From positions 2,666,001 to 2,730,000 of the forward strand of contig CBDCBG010000006.1 in NCBI GenBank assembly GCA_965214325.1: a DNA stretch of 64,000 nt. The letters run 5' to 3'. Shown here one piece after another: positions 57,275 to 64,000 of this stretch. Made by a program: the position numbers and the translations under genes. Source of the stretch: JAJEFO01 sp965214325. GTDB taxonomy: Bacteria; Pseudomonadota; Alphaproteobacteria; Rhodobacterales; Rhodobacteraceae. How positions within the stretch are numbered: the first letter of the stretch is position 1; every line of letters starts with the position of its first letter. Under the pieces are notes generated by a model. That model was not told the DNA's origin, ran no database searches, and saw only the letters and a program-made list of their open reading frames with translations.

Positions 57275-57709
57275 ATGGATGTGTGCGAGACGGGACGTCT
57301 GTTCAATTGCAACCGGTGCCGTCGGCAGGTCGTGATCTGCCGCTCGTGCGACCGCGGGCACCGGTACTGTTCCAAGGCCTGCAGCGAGCGGTCCCGCGTC
57401 GAGAACCGGCGCGAGACGCGACGGCGCTACCGGCGCGCGGAGAGGGGCCGCGAGACGGGCCGGAACCGTCAGCGGCGATACCGGATGCGCCAGGCGGACC
57501 TGGCGCGCGCGGCGGCCAGGATCGCGACCGCGGCGGCGGCCGTCCGCGCGCCGGCCGTCCCCGGCGAAAAAACCGTTACGGACCATCCTTCCGGGCCGTT
57601 CCGGAAGCCCTTGGTTGCGGAGCTTCCGACGCGATCCGTGCGCGAATCGCCGCCTCGGTGCGTCGGTTGCGGCCGGGTCTGCTCCCATCTGGTGCTGGCG
57701 GACCCCTGA
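57275..57709 (+). CDS. Cys-rich basic protein of IS21-like transposon
   Basis: A 144-residue frame, start taken at ATG 57275 (MDVCETGRLFNCNRCRRQVV). Cysteines are spaced CNRC, CRSC, then CSKAC within the first 40 residues, suggesting a zinc cluster; a strongly basic helix follows (RRETRRRYRRAERGR, NRQRRYRMRQ), and near the C-terminus there is CVGCGRVCSHLVLADP, a second cluster. Similar zinc-and-arginine proteins accompany IS21-like genes elsewhere, by my recollection. Binding to DNA, perhaps to the iterons, is inferred. The start is uncertain since the frame is open to 57038. It ends 34 bases before the IstA-like gene. Confidence 0.65.
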   Translation: MDVCETGRLFNCNRCRRQVVICRSCDRGHRYCSKACSERSRVENRRETRRRYRRAERGRETGRNRQRRYRMRQADLARAAARIATAAAAVRAPAVPGEKTVTDHPSGPFRKPLVAELPTRSVRESPPRCVGCGRVCSHLVLADP

Positions 57710-57743
57710 TCGCGGCATTGGGGACGGCAAAGGAGGTGATCTC

Positions 57744-59231
57744 ATGGCGATCGACGAGGAAACGCGGGCGACGATCGTGCGGCTGTCGCGGGCCGAGGGC
57801 TGGCCGGTCGGGACGATCGCGAGGCATCTCGGCGTGCACCACGGCACGGTGACGCGGGCGCTGCGGGCGGCCGGGCAGGAGCGGCGGCCCCGGCCGAAGC
57901 TCATCGACCCCTTCGTCCCCTTCATCAGCAAGCAGCTCGATGAGGCTCCGGACCTGCCGGCCAGCACGCTCTGGCGGCAGGTCGGGGCGCGGGGCTACCG
58001 CGGCGGGGAGGACCACTTCCGCCACAGCCTGCGCGCCCTCGGGCTCAGGCCCGCGAGGCGGCCCGAGCCGTCGATGCGGCTCAGCTTCCTTCCGGCGGAG
58101 CAGGCCCAGGTCGACTGGGGCGAGTTCGGGCGGGTCCGGATCGGCCGGGCGGAGCACAGGCTGATGGGGCTCCTCGTGACCCTCAGCCACTCGCGCCAGA
58201 GCTTCCTGAGCCTGTTCCACGACGCGCGGATGAGCAGCTTCCTGCAGGGTCATGTCGAGGCGTTCGAGGCGCTTGGCGGGGTTCCCCGCAGGCTTTTGCA
58301 CGACAATCTCAAGAGCGCCGTGGTCGCGCGGCGCGGCAAGGCCGTCACCTTCCATCCGACACTGCTGGCGCTGGCGGCCCACTACGCGTTCGAGCCGTGC
58401 GCCGCCTGGCCCAGGCGGCCGCAGGAGAAGGGGCGCGTGGAACGGCGAATCGGGTTTGCGCGAACCGGCTTCTTCGCCGGCCGTGACATCACGGCCCCGC
58501 TCGACGAACTCAACGCCGCGGCCCGGGCGTGGTGCTTCGGCGCGGCCGCCGAGCGTCCCTGGCCGGACGACGACAGCCTTCTGGTCCGGGATGCCTTCGC
58601 CAGGGAAAGGGAGAGGCTGATCCCCTTGCCCGCCGACCCCTTCCCGAGCGAGGAGCTGCGAGCGGTGCGGATCGACAAGACCTGCCATGCCCGCTTCGAC
58701 ATGAACGACTGCAGCGTTCCGCCCGACTTCGCCGGGGCGAGGCTGACGCTTGCCGCAACCCGCGACACGGTCCGCATCCTCGACGGGACCCGCGAGGTCG
58801 CGCGCCACCGGCGCTGCCACGACAGGCAGCGGACCGTCAGCGATCCCGAGCACGCCAGAGCGATCGCCGCGCGCAAGCGGCACGGATCCATGAGCGTCCG
58901 CGACCGGCTGCTGCGCACCGTGCCGCGGGCGGAGGAGATGCTCGCGCTTGCCGGACATCGCGGGCGGAACGTCGCGACATGCGCCCGGATCCTGACCGGC
59001 CTGCTCGACACGCACGGCACCGACGAGGTCGACCGGGCGGTCGCCGTCGCGCTGGCGCGCGGCTCGTGCGACGCGAACACGGTGCGCGGCATCGTCGAGG
59101 CCCGCCGCGCCGCGCAGGGCCTGCCGGCCGTCAGCGTCGCCGACGGCGGCGGCGTCCGCGGAACGACGCCGCGGGCGACCGGTCTCGACGCCTGCGACAG
59201 CCCCGGAACCGCAGGAAAGGACGGAACATGA
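57744..59231 (+). CDS. IstA-like transposase of IS21-like transposon
   Basis: A 495-residue protein from ATG 57744, preceded by the strong ribosome site AAAGGAGGTGATC. It opens with a helix-turn-helix (TIARHLGVHHGTVTRALRAA near residue 26), then a Mu/IS21-type DDE domain: AEQAQVDWGEFGRVRIG near 118, RRLLHDNLKSAVVARRGKAV near 180 and QEKGRVERRIGFARTGFFAG near 226, followed by a beta-barrel (HARFDMNDCSVPPDFAGARL). It differs from the IS21 transposase at 24686 in length and in most residues. It overlaps the IstB-like gene by ATGA. Intact. Confidence 0.87.
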   Translation: MAIDEETRATIVRLSRAEGWPVGTIARHLGVHHGTVTRALRAAGQERRPRPKLIDPFVPFISKQLDEAPDLPASTLWRQVGARGYRGGEDHFRHSLRALGLRPARRPEPSMRLSFLPAEQAQVDWGEFGRVRIGRAEHRLMGLLVTLSHSRQSFLSLFHDARMSSFLQGHVEAFEALGGVPRRLLHDNLKSAVVARRGKAVTFHPTLLALAAHYAFEPCAAWPRRPQEKGRVERRIGFARTGFFAGRDITAPLDELNAAARAWCFGAAAERPWPDDDSLLVRDAFARERERLIPLPADPFPSEELRAVRIDKTCHARFDMNDCSVPPDFAGARLTLAATRDTVRILDGTREVARHRRCHDRQRTVSDPEHARAIAARKRHGSMSVRDRLLRTVPRAEEMLALAGHRGRNVATCARILTGLLDTHGTDEVDRAVAVALARGSCDANTVRGIVEARRAAQGLPAVSVADGGGVRGTTPRATGLDACDSPGTAGKDGT

Positions 59232-59929
59232 ACGGACTCAGGGAGCGGGCCGGAGCGCTCGGCCTGCACGGCATCGTCAGCCGCTGGGAGGACGTTGCCG
59301 GCGCCGACTGGATCGAGGAGCTGATCGCCGGCGAGGAGCAGGCACGCAGCGCCCGAAGCTTCGAGCGCCGCCGCGCCGAGGCACGGCTGCCCGCCTTCAA
59401 GCCGCTGGCGGACTTCGACCGGACATGGCCGCGCGACATGAGCCGCGCCGGCGTGGAGGCGCTCATGGGCCTCGCCTTCGTCGAGCGCGCGGACAACGCC
59501 GTGCTCGTCGGCGGGCAGGGCACCGGAAAGACCATGATCGCCACCAACGTCGCGCACCAGGCGCTCCTGCACGGCCACACGGTCCGCTTCGAGAAGGCGC
59601 CGGACCTGCTCGAGAGCCTCGCCGACATCGCCGACAGGAGCGAGCTGCGACGCCGCCTGACCGTGCTCGCGCGGCCCCGGCTCCTCGTCCTCGACGAGAT
59701 CGGCTACGTGACGCTCGAAGGCCGCCATGCCGACATCCTCTACGCCATCGTCTCGCGGAGGTGCCAGCGCCGCTCGACGATGGTCACCACCACCCTTGGC
59801 TTCGCCCAGTGGGACCGCATCTTCCCCAGCGCCTCCGGCATCGCCGGCACCGTCGACCGGCTGATGCACGACGCGACGCTCATCGCCATCGACAGCGATT
59901 CGTGGCGCACCAGGCGCGAAGCCGGATGA
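59228..59929 (+). CDS. IstB-like ATPase of IS21-like transposon
   Basis: A 233-residue AAA+ protein from ATG 59228 (MNGLRERAGALGLHGIVSRW) with Walker A VGGQGTGKTMIATNVAHQAL near residue 95, Walker B PRLLVLDEIGYVTLEGRHAD near 152 and the sensor TMVTTTLGFAQWDRIFPSAS near 186. It acts as the target-selecting partner of the IstA-like transposase. The TOPRIM gene starts one base after its stop, so all three are translationally linked. It is shorter than typical IstB at its C-terminus. Confidence 0.88.
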   Translation: MNGLRERAGALGLHGIVSRWEDVAGADWIEELIAGEEQARSARSFERRRAEARLPAFKPLADFDRTWPRDMSRAGVEALMGLAFVERADNAVLVGGQGTGKTMIATNVAHQALLHGHTVRFEKAPDLLESLADIADRSELRRRLTVLARPRLLVLDEIGYVTLEGRHADILYAIVSRRCQRRSTMVTTTLGFAQWDRIFPSASGIAGTVDRLMHDATLIAIDSDSWRTRREAG

Positions 59930-59930
59930 C

Positions 59931-60794
59931 ATGCGCCGCGTCGACTTCGACGCCGTCAAGCGCATGCCGTTCGAGACCGTCGCCGCGCAGTGGGGCTGCG
60001 TCCGGGACGAAAAGGCCTCGACGCGCGCGAACCCGGTGCTGCGCGCGCCGGGCCTGCCGAAGCTCGTCACGAGGCTGCGGGACAACGGCCACTGGGTCTG
60101 CTTCAACACCCTCGACGCCGACGACAACGGCACCGCGATCGACTTCATGCTCAATCGCGGGCTCTCCTTCGCCGACATCCGCGCCAGGTTCGGGAAGCCC
60201 GCCGCCGCGGCACGCGACTTCCGCAGCATCTGGCGCGAGGCCGCGCCGCATCCGGCGCCGGAATGGCTTCTCGGCCGCGGCATCCGGCAGGAAACGCTCG
60301 ACGCCTGCCGCCCGCTGATCCGACGCGACCGCGACGGCCGCGTCCTCTTCGCCCACCGCGACCAAGGCCACGCTCTCACCGGGTTCGAGATCGGCCCTCC
60401 CGACGGCGCAAGACGCTTCGCGACCGGCGGAACCCGTCGGCTGTTCGCCGTCCGCGCCGGAACCGCCGGGGACCTGGAGGCCCTCGTCATCACCGAAGGC
60501 GCCGTCGACGCCCTCAGCCTGGCCCAGATCGAGCGATGCCCCGCCAGTCATGCCTTCCTCTCCACCGCCGGCGCCCCGTCGGCAAGGCAGCGCGAGCAGA
60601 TCGGCCTCGCCGCCCGCACCCTCCCCAACGTCAGGACCGTTGTCCTCGCGCAGGACGGCGACGAGGCCGGGGAGCGACAGGCAGAGACACTGCGCGAAAG
60701 GCTGCAGGTTCCGCCGCGCATCACGTTCCAGAGACGCCGTCCGCCCGAAAACGCAGACTGGAACGACGTCGTGAACGCCGCCCGGACAGGATGA
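59931..60794 (+). CDS. TOPRIM-domain protein (DUF3991-like), transposon cargo
   Basis: A 287-residue protein from ATG 59931 (MRRVDFDAVKRMPFETVAAQ). The first 110 residues resemble the CHC2-like/DUF3991 module of primase-like proteins (HWVCFNTLDADDNGTAIDFM), without the zinc cysteines. The TOPRIM fold follows: the glutamate in LVITEGAVDALSLAQIE near residue 185-200 and the DxD pair in VVLAQDGDEAGERQAETLRE near 240. TOPRIM proteins make primers or cut and join DNA. It has no known part in IS21 movement; a role in replicative processing or in target control is only inferred. It ends 157 bases before the right end of the transposon. Confidence 0.75.
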   Translation: MRRVDFDAVKRMPFETVAAQWGCVRDEKASTRANPVLRAPGLPKLVTRLRDNGHWVCFNTLDADDNGTAIDFMLNRGLSFADIRARFGKPAAAARDFRSIWREAAPHPAPEWLLGRGIRQETLDACRPLIRRDRDGRVLFAHRDQGHALTGFEIGPPDGARRFATGGTRRLFAVRAGTAGDLEALVITEGAVDALSLAQIERCPASHAFLSTAGAPSARQREQIGLAARTLPNVRTVVLAQDGDEAGERQAETLRERLQVPPRITFQRRRPPENADWNDVVNAARTG

Positions 60795-60951
60795 CAGACC
60801 CGAAGCGCAGGCCTGGACCACGCGCCCGAACGGATCCCCGCAAGCGTCCCAGGCCCCCGCACGCCGCAAACAGCGACGTCACATGGCCCGGATCACGCCC
60901 AAAAAGCGCGGCCTGCCGCCAATATCCCGCCGTTTTGAGAAACCGCCGACA

Positions 60952-61420
60952 GCGCAATGGCACTGCCAACCTGTTCATGCTCCATGCACCTCTCGCTGGC
61001 TGGCGCCATGTCGAGGTCACGGATCGCCGCACCCGCCAGGATTTCGCCAGGGTGCTCAGGGATCTCGCCGACATTCACTTTCCGGAAAGGGACATTGTCC
61101 TGGTGATGGACAATCTGAACACGCACAAGCTGTCCTCCCTCTACGAGACATTCGTGCCCGAGGAGGCGTCGCGGCTGGCCGGGAGATTCGAGATCCACCA
61201 CACCCCGAAGCATGGAAGCTGGCTCAACATGGCGGAAATCGAGATCAACGTGCTGTCTCGGCAATGCCTCGACCGGCGGATACCCGACCGGGAGACGATG
61301 ATGCGCGAGGTCGGTGCATGGCAGGAGCATCGCAACGCATCGGCCAAACCGGTGGACTGGCGGTTCAGGACCAGGGACGCCCGGATCAAGCTGAAGTCGC
61401 TGTATCCATCAGTTCAATGA
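60952..61420 (+). pseudogene. IS630 transposase II, C-terminal part
   Basis: Continues as NGTANLFMLHAPLAGWRHVE, DIVLVMDNLNTHKLSSLYET with the second aspartate, and GSWLNMAEIEINVLSRQCLD with the glutamate, ending LKLKSLYPSVQ-like KLKSLYPSVQ at 61420. The frame is unbroken from the transposon edge to the stop, and all catalytic residues of this half are kept. Confidence 0.85.
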
Positions 61421-61659
61421 AGTTGGAATACTAGGGTGCGATGTGACGTGTCAAGCGGGCATTGCACGGCACGGCATCGCCTCGCCATCCATTCATCATT
61501 GGCCGTTTCCCCGGCTGCTCGGCGGATGAAAGCCCGGCTGTCCGCGGCATTGGAAACGTGCCACGCGAGCGACGATCTGCACCGGGGCCAATTGGGATCT
61601 CGCATTGAGGCGGCAAATTATCGCGGTAGGGAACCGGGTTACCCCGGTCCCCCCGCTCG

Positions 61660-61691
61660 GATCCCGGCGTGCGCGTTAACGCACCGGGCTC
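61660..61691 (-). ncRNA. Group II intron domain V
   Basis: A hairpin starting GAGCCCGGTGCG and closing CGCACGCCGGGATC, with the AGC catalytic triad at its base and a short terminal loop. A domain VI stem (GACCGGG-GTAA-CCCGGTTC) follows, as required for branching. Confidence 0.8.
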
Positions 61692-63172
61692 CTCCCTTGG
61701 GTCCTCACGACGAGCCGTTGGCTCGGCCACGGGTGGCGGATCCCGACTTTGGGCCAGTGGACGGCGGTCAGGAGATCGATGTCCTCCCATTCCGTGCGGT
61801 CCCTTTGGGACCGACGCCGGAGGGCACGCCAGAGCAGCCGCTTGCAGAGGTGAACGAACCTCTCCAGATGTCGGCCACGCCCGGGGACAGCGTAGTGGTT
61901 GAGCCAGCCGTTGATGACCCTGCCCAGCCACGCAGCCGTGTCGTGCCGGTTGCCGTGCCACCGCTCGCGAAGCCTTTCCTTGATCCGCCGCAAAGTGCGG
62001 TTGACCCGTTTCCGGGACGGCTTGCGTCCGACCCTGAACCTTCCCTTCCTCGACTCGTCGCAGAAGTGCGTCATGCCAAGGAAGTCGAACGTCTCCGGCT
62101 TGCCCTGCCCCCGGTTCCGGCGGTTCGCCTTCGCGAACCGGCCGAACTCGATGAGCCGGGTCTTGTCCGGATGCAGTTCCAGTCCGAACAGGGCCAGCCT
62201 TTCGCCCAAGTCCCGGAGGAAGCGCTTCGCGTCGCCCTCGTGCTGGAAGCCGCACACGAAGTCGTCCGCATGGCGGACGATGATCGTGTCGCCTCCGGCA
62301 ATCCGCTTGCGCCATGTGTTGTGGAACCAGACGTCGAGCACATGGTGCAGGCAGACGTTGGCGAGGATCGGGGAAACCGTCCCGCCTTGCGGAACGCCCC
62401 TGCCCGTGTCCGTCCAGTCGGTCCCCTCCATGACGCCGGCGTCGAGCCACTTGACGATCAGCCGCATGACCCGCACGTCCCCGATGCGTCTCTCAAGCAT
62501 CCGGACCAGATGGTCCCGCCCGAGATTGTCGAAGAACCCGCGAATGTCGGCGTCAACGATCCAGCTGACCTTCCGCCGTTCCATTCCGACCGCAATGGCG
62601 TCGAGCGCATTGTGCGTCCCCCGCCCCGGTCGGAACCCGTGGCTGAAGCCGAGGAACTCCGTCTCGTGGATCGGCACCAGAATCGTGTCCGTCACCGCCC
62701 GCTGAAGTATCTTGTCCTCCAGCGAGGCAATGCCGAGCGGTCGCTGCCCCCCGTCCTCCTTGGGCATGTATGCCCGCCGGGACGGCGGCGCGCGGTACGC
62801 CCCCCTGTGCACGCGCCCGTGCAGGTCGATCAGCCGATCTTCCAGCCCTTCGGCGTACATCTCCCATGTCACGCCGTCCACGCCAGCGGCCACGTCACTC
62901 TTGAGCGAGTGAAACGCCTCCGCCAGCGCGTCCGTCGTCACATGGTGCAGGAGCGCCACGAGACGCTCTTCCGGGTTCCTCGTTGCAGCCTTTCGCATCC
63001 GGTCGGCCGCCTGTGACTCGCTTCCCCGTTTCTGCGCACGGCGCGAGCTTTGGCCTCCCGGATTCCCCTTGGGTCCGGCCCTTCGCTCCCCCGGCTCCGC
63101 TGACCCGGAAGGGCCGTTGTTCGCCGGATTCTTCGCTACCATGGCCGAATCTGATTTCTTCAGATCGTTCAT
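61676..63172 (-). CDS. ltrA: Group II intron reverse transcriptase/maturase
   Basis: A 498-residue protein from ATG 63172 (MNDLKKSDSAMVAKN). It has the RT fingers and palm (GVDGVTWEMYAEGLEDRLID near residue 105, PLGIASLEDKILQRAV near 155, GFSHGFRPGRGTHNALDAI near 182, VPQGGTVSPILANVCLHHVL near 260) and the catalytic segment DTIIVRHADDFVCGF near 300, where the usual YADD reads HADD. Then comes LHPDKTRLIEFGRFA and the maturase/X domain (VGRVINGWLNHYAVPGRGRH-like GRVINGWLNHYAVPG). The stop lies inside domain V. No endonuclease domain is seen. It helps the intron splice and copy itself into new sites. Confidence 0.85.
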   Translation of the reverse strand: MNDLKKSDSAMVAKNPANNGPSGSAEPGERRAGPKGNPGGQSSRRAQKRGSESQAADRMRKAATRNPEERLVALLHHVTTDALAEAFHSLKSDVAAGVDGVTWEMYAEGLEDRLIDLHGRVHRGAYRAPPSRRAYMPKEDGGQRPLGIASLEDKILQRAVTDTILVPIHETEFLGFSHGFRPGRGTHNALDAIAVGMERRKVSWIVDADIRGFFDNLGRDHLVRMLERRIGDVRVMRLIVKWLDAGVMEGTDWTDTGRGVPQGGTVSPILANVCLHHVLDVWFHNTWRKRIAGGDTIIVRHADDFVCGFQHEGDAKRFLRDLGERLALFGLELHPDKTRLIEFGRFAKANRRNRGQGKPETFDFLGMTHFCDESRKGRFRVGRKPSRKRVNRTLRRIKERLRERWHGNRHDTAAWLGRVINGWLNHYAVPGRGRHLERFVHLCKRLLWRALRRRSQRDRTEWEDIDLLTAVHWPKVGIRHPWPSQRLVVRTQGRSPVR

Positions 63173-63540
63173 CTCCGTTTCGGATTCCTCCTTCGCTTTG
63201 CGGCCCCGCACGACAGCGGGGCGAACTGAAGACCTCCCAGGTCCCGGTGGACCGCTTCGACGCGTGCCTTGGTTCCCAGACCCCGCGGAGCCTCTCCTCG
63301 CCTCACCAAACCGGCTCGAAGAGTGTTGCCTTCGGCCCGTCTGACAGCCTCGGCACTCCAGTTGTGTCAGTTTTCGTGGCTCAATCGCCCGGCCCACGCC
63401 TGCCGCTTGCCAACGCTTCACCTGCCGCCTCGCGACGACCGGCGCATGGTTCGCGGAGAAAGTGGCTGGCTGACCTCTCTTTCTGCCGGGACTTTCACCC
63501 GGCGACATTCCACCAGTTAGCCTGGCGCACCAGACGTCCT

Positions 63541-64000
63541 GACCTCGAGGGGCGAAGGTTCCAACTTTCGTGATGCCTTGAAATTGCAGATTCGTGGCTG
63601 TCCCGATGCAGGGCCCCTCGTTTTTATGCTTCTTGAGGATGTTCTCTGGCCCAGCACATGGCATTTTGTGCGCCTCCCATGTGCCCGATTAGCATGTGCA
63701 GTCTCGCAAAGTCCCTGTTTGCCTGGCCAAAGCCGCCACGGGAAACTCAGGACCATCATTCGATGTCAGGACGTCTGGTGCGCCAGGCTGCCATGACCAG
63801 GTCCAGCCTCCGGTTCCGTTATCCGGCCGTCACCCGGCGGTCATGTTGGGGCAGTCTGCAGACGAGTCATGCCGGCCGGCGGCGATTCCCGCCCGGATCC
63901 TGCGCCGAAGACGTGCCGGGCCCATGGCTCCGAAGGCCCGGCCAGGGGCCGGGCCACAGGGAGCGATGCGGGATGGCCGGGTCTGCAGGCGGCACGTGCT
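63541..64000. other. 5' exon side of intron, no recognisable gene
   Basis: Contains an inverted second copy of the exon-intron joint (63763-63787 against 63529-63553), discussed under findings. Otherwise no supported frame, RNA or terminal repeat up to the window edge. Confidence 0.4.

Larger units (their letters stand above)
56824..60951 (+). mobile_element. IS21-like transposon with Cys-rich and TOPRIM genes
   Basis: A 4128-bp element with TG...CA ends and about 50-bp imperfect inverted repeats (both contain GCGGGATATTGG and GGCAGGCCGCGCTTTT), 7-bp duplication GCGCAAT, and four genes in one direction: a Cys-rich basic protein, IstA-like, IstB-like and TOPRIM. Removing it restores the IS630 frame (HDFECERNGTANLFM). 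Confidence 0.88.
55955..61431 (+). mobile_element. IS630-family element II, interrupted
   Basis: Begins GTATCCTGACGCC at 55955 and ends GGAATAC at 61431, flanked by TA (55953-55954 and 61432-61433). It landed in the TA duplicated by IS630 element I, so the two are head-to-tail. Its gene is split by the transposon at 56824-60951; without it the element is about 1.34 kb. Confidence 0.78.
61620..63540 (-). mobile_element. Group II intron
   Basis: On the minus strand the 5' end is GTGCGCCAGGC at 63540 and the 3' end follows domain VI, near AT at 61620. It encodes a reverse transcriptase/maturase and has a recognisable domain V. The length (1.92 kb) fits bacterial introns with an ORF. Confidence 0.8.

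Noticed and set aside
58382..60493. 703-codon minus-strand frame over the IstA-like, IstB-like and TOPRIM genes
   Set aside because: Antisense to three genes with catalytic motifs and ribosome sites; Arg/Ser-rich noise.
59990..61420. 476-codon plus-strand frame spanning the transposon right end
   Set aside because: Its first part is an out-of-frame reading of the TOPRIM gene; only the last 150 codons, after the transposon end, are the real IS630 C-terminus.

Overview
The window is GC-rich DNA from an alphaproteobacterium. The evidence is the block rpsT / enoyl-CoA hydratase / mutM / ubiE / ubiB (45.6-50.3 kb), an order common near the alphaproteobacterial replication origin, the tuf / tRNA-Trp / secE block (12.4-18.9 kb), and a twin-transmembrane HIG1-like gene beside a cobalamin adenosyltransferase. 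No species can be named. The striking property is the load of mobile DNA: I count at least twelve insertion sequences or fragments from the ISNCY, IS1634, IS4, ISKra4, IS21, ISAs1 and IS630 types, plus a large-serine-recombinase element and a group II intron. Many sit inside each other or inside host genes, as expected of a genome in an IS-expansion phase.

Layout. 0-3.1 kb: a vapBC toxin-antitoxin pair destroyed by an ISNCY-type element at its start and by an IS1634 element with 59-bp direct repeats in vapC. 3.1-10.2 kb: recombinase and transposase remnants, a truncated metallophosphatase N-domain gene coupled to phoX, decayed IS4 and ISKra4 copies, and fragments of a sulfatase and a TbpB-like protein. 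10.5-19 kb: a small coiled-coil membrane protein, an IS4 pseudogene, secE, an ISKra4-like element, tRNA-Trp, and tuf split in two by a 2.85-kb element encoding a 694-residue serine recombinase. 19-28 kb: truncated SnoaL-like and DapA-like genes, a second ISKra4 copy, and an IS1634-type transposase gene interrupted by a complete IS21 element. 28.6-34 kb: aconitase X, a sulfatase pseudogene and parC. 34.4-41.2 kb: an operon of a DUF1302 outer-membrane protein, a DUF1329 protein, a Ycf48-like protein and an MMPL/RND transporter. 41.8-43.5 kb: an element whose transposase joins a DruA-like DUF4338 domain to an ISAs1-type DDE domain. 43.9-52.2 kb: housekeeping genes and an IlvD/EDD dehydratase. 52.2-61.4 kb: two adjacent IS630 elements, each interrupted by another transposon. 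61.6-63.5 kb: a group II intron.

The best candidate for something little described is the 4.1-kb transposon at 56824-60951. It has clear IS21-like ends (TG...CA, about 50-bp imperfect inverted repeats, 7-bp target duplication) and an IstA/IstB pair, and it also carries a Cys-rich basic protein gene and a TOPRIM-domain gene in one apparent operon, with four 14-bp iterons near its left end. Two other points stand out: DruA-like DUF4338 domains linked to two unrelated DDE transposases in one window, and a serine-recombinase element integrated inside an EF-Tu gene.

For most insertions the target-site duplications and reading frames can be reconstructed by eye, so the order of events is readable. 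The stack at 52-61 kb, once removed, restores two complete IS630 frames and the original stop codon of the dehydratase gene. All family names come from recognising sequence patterns; no database search was run.
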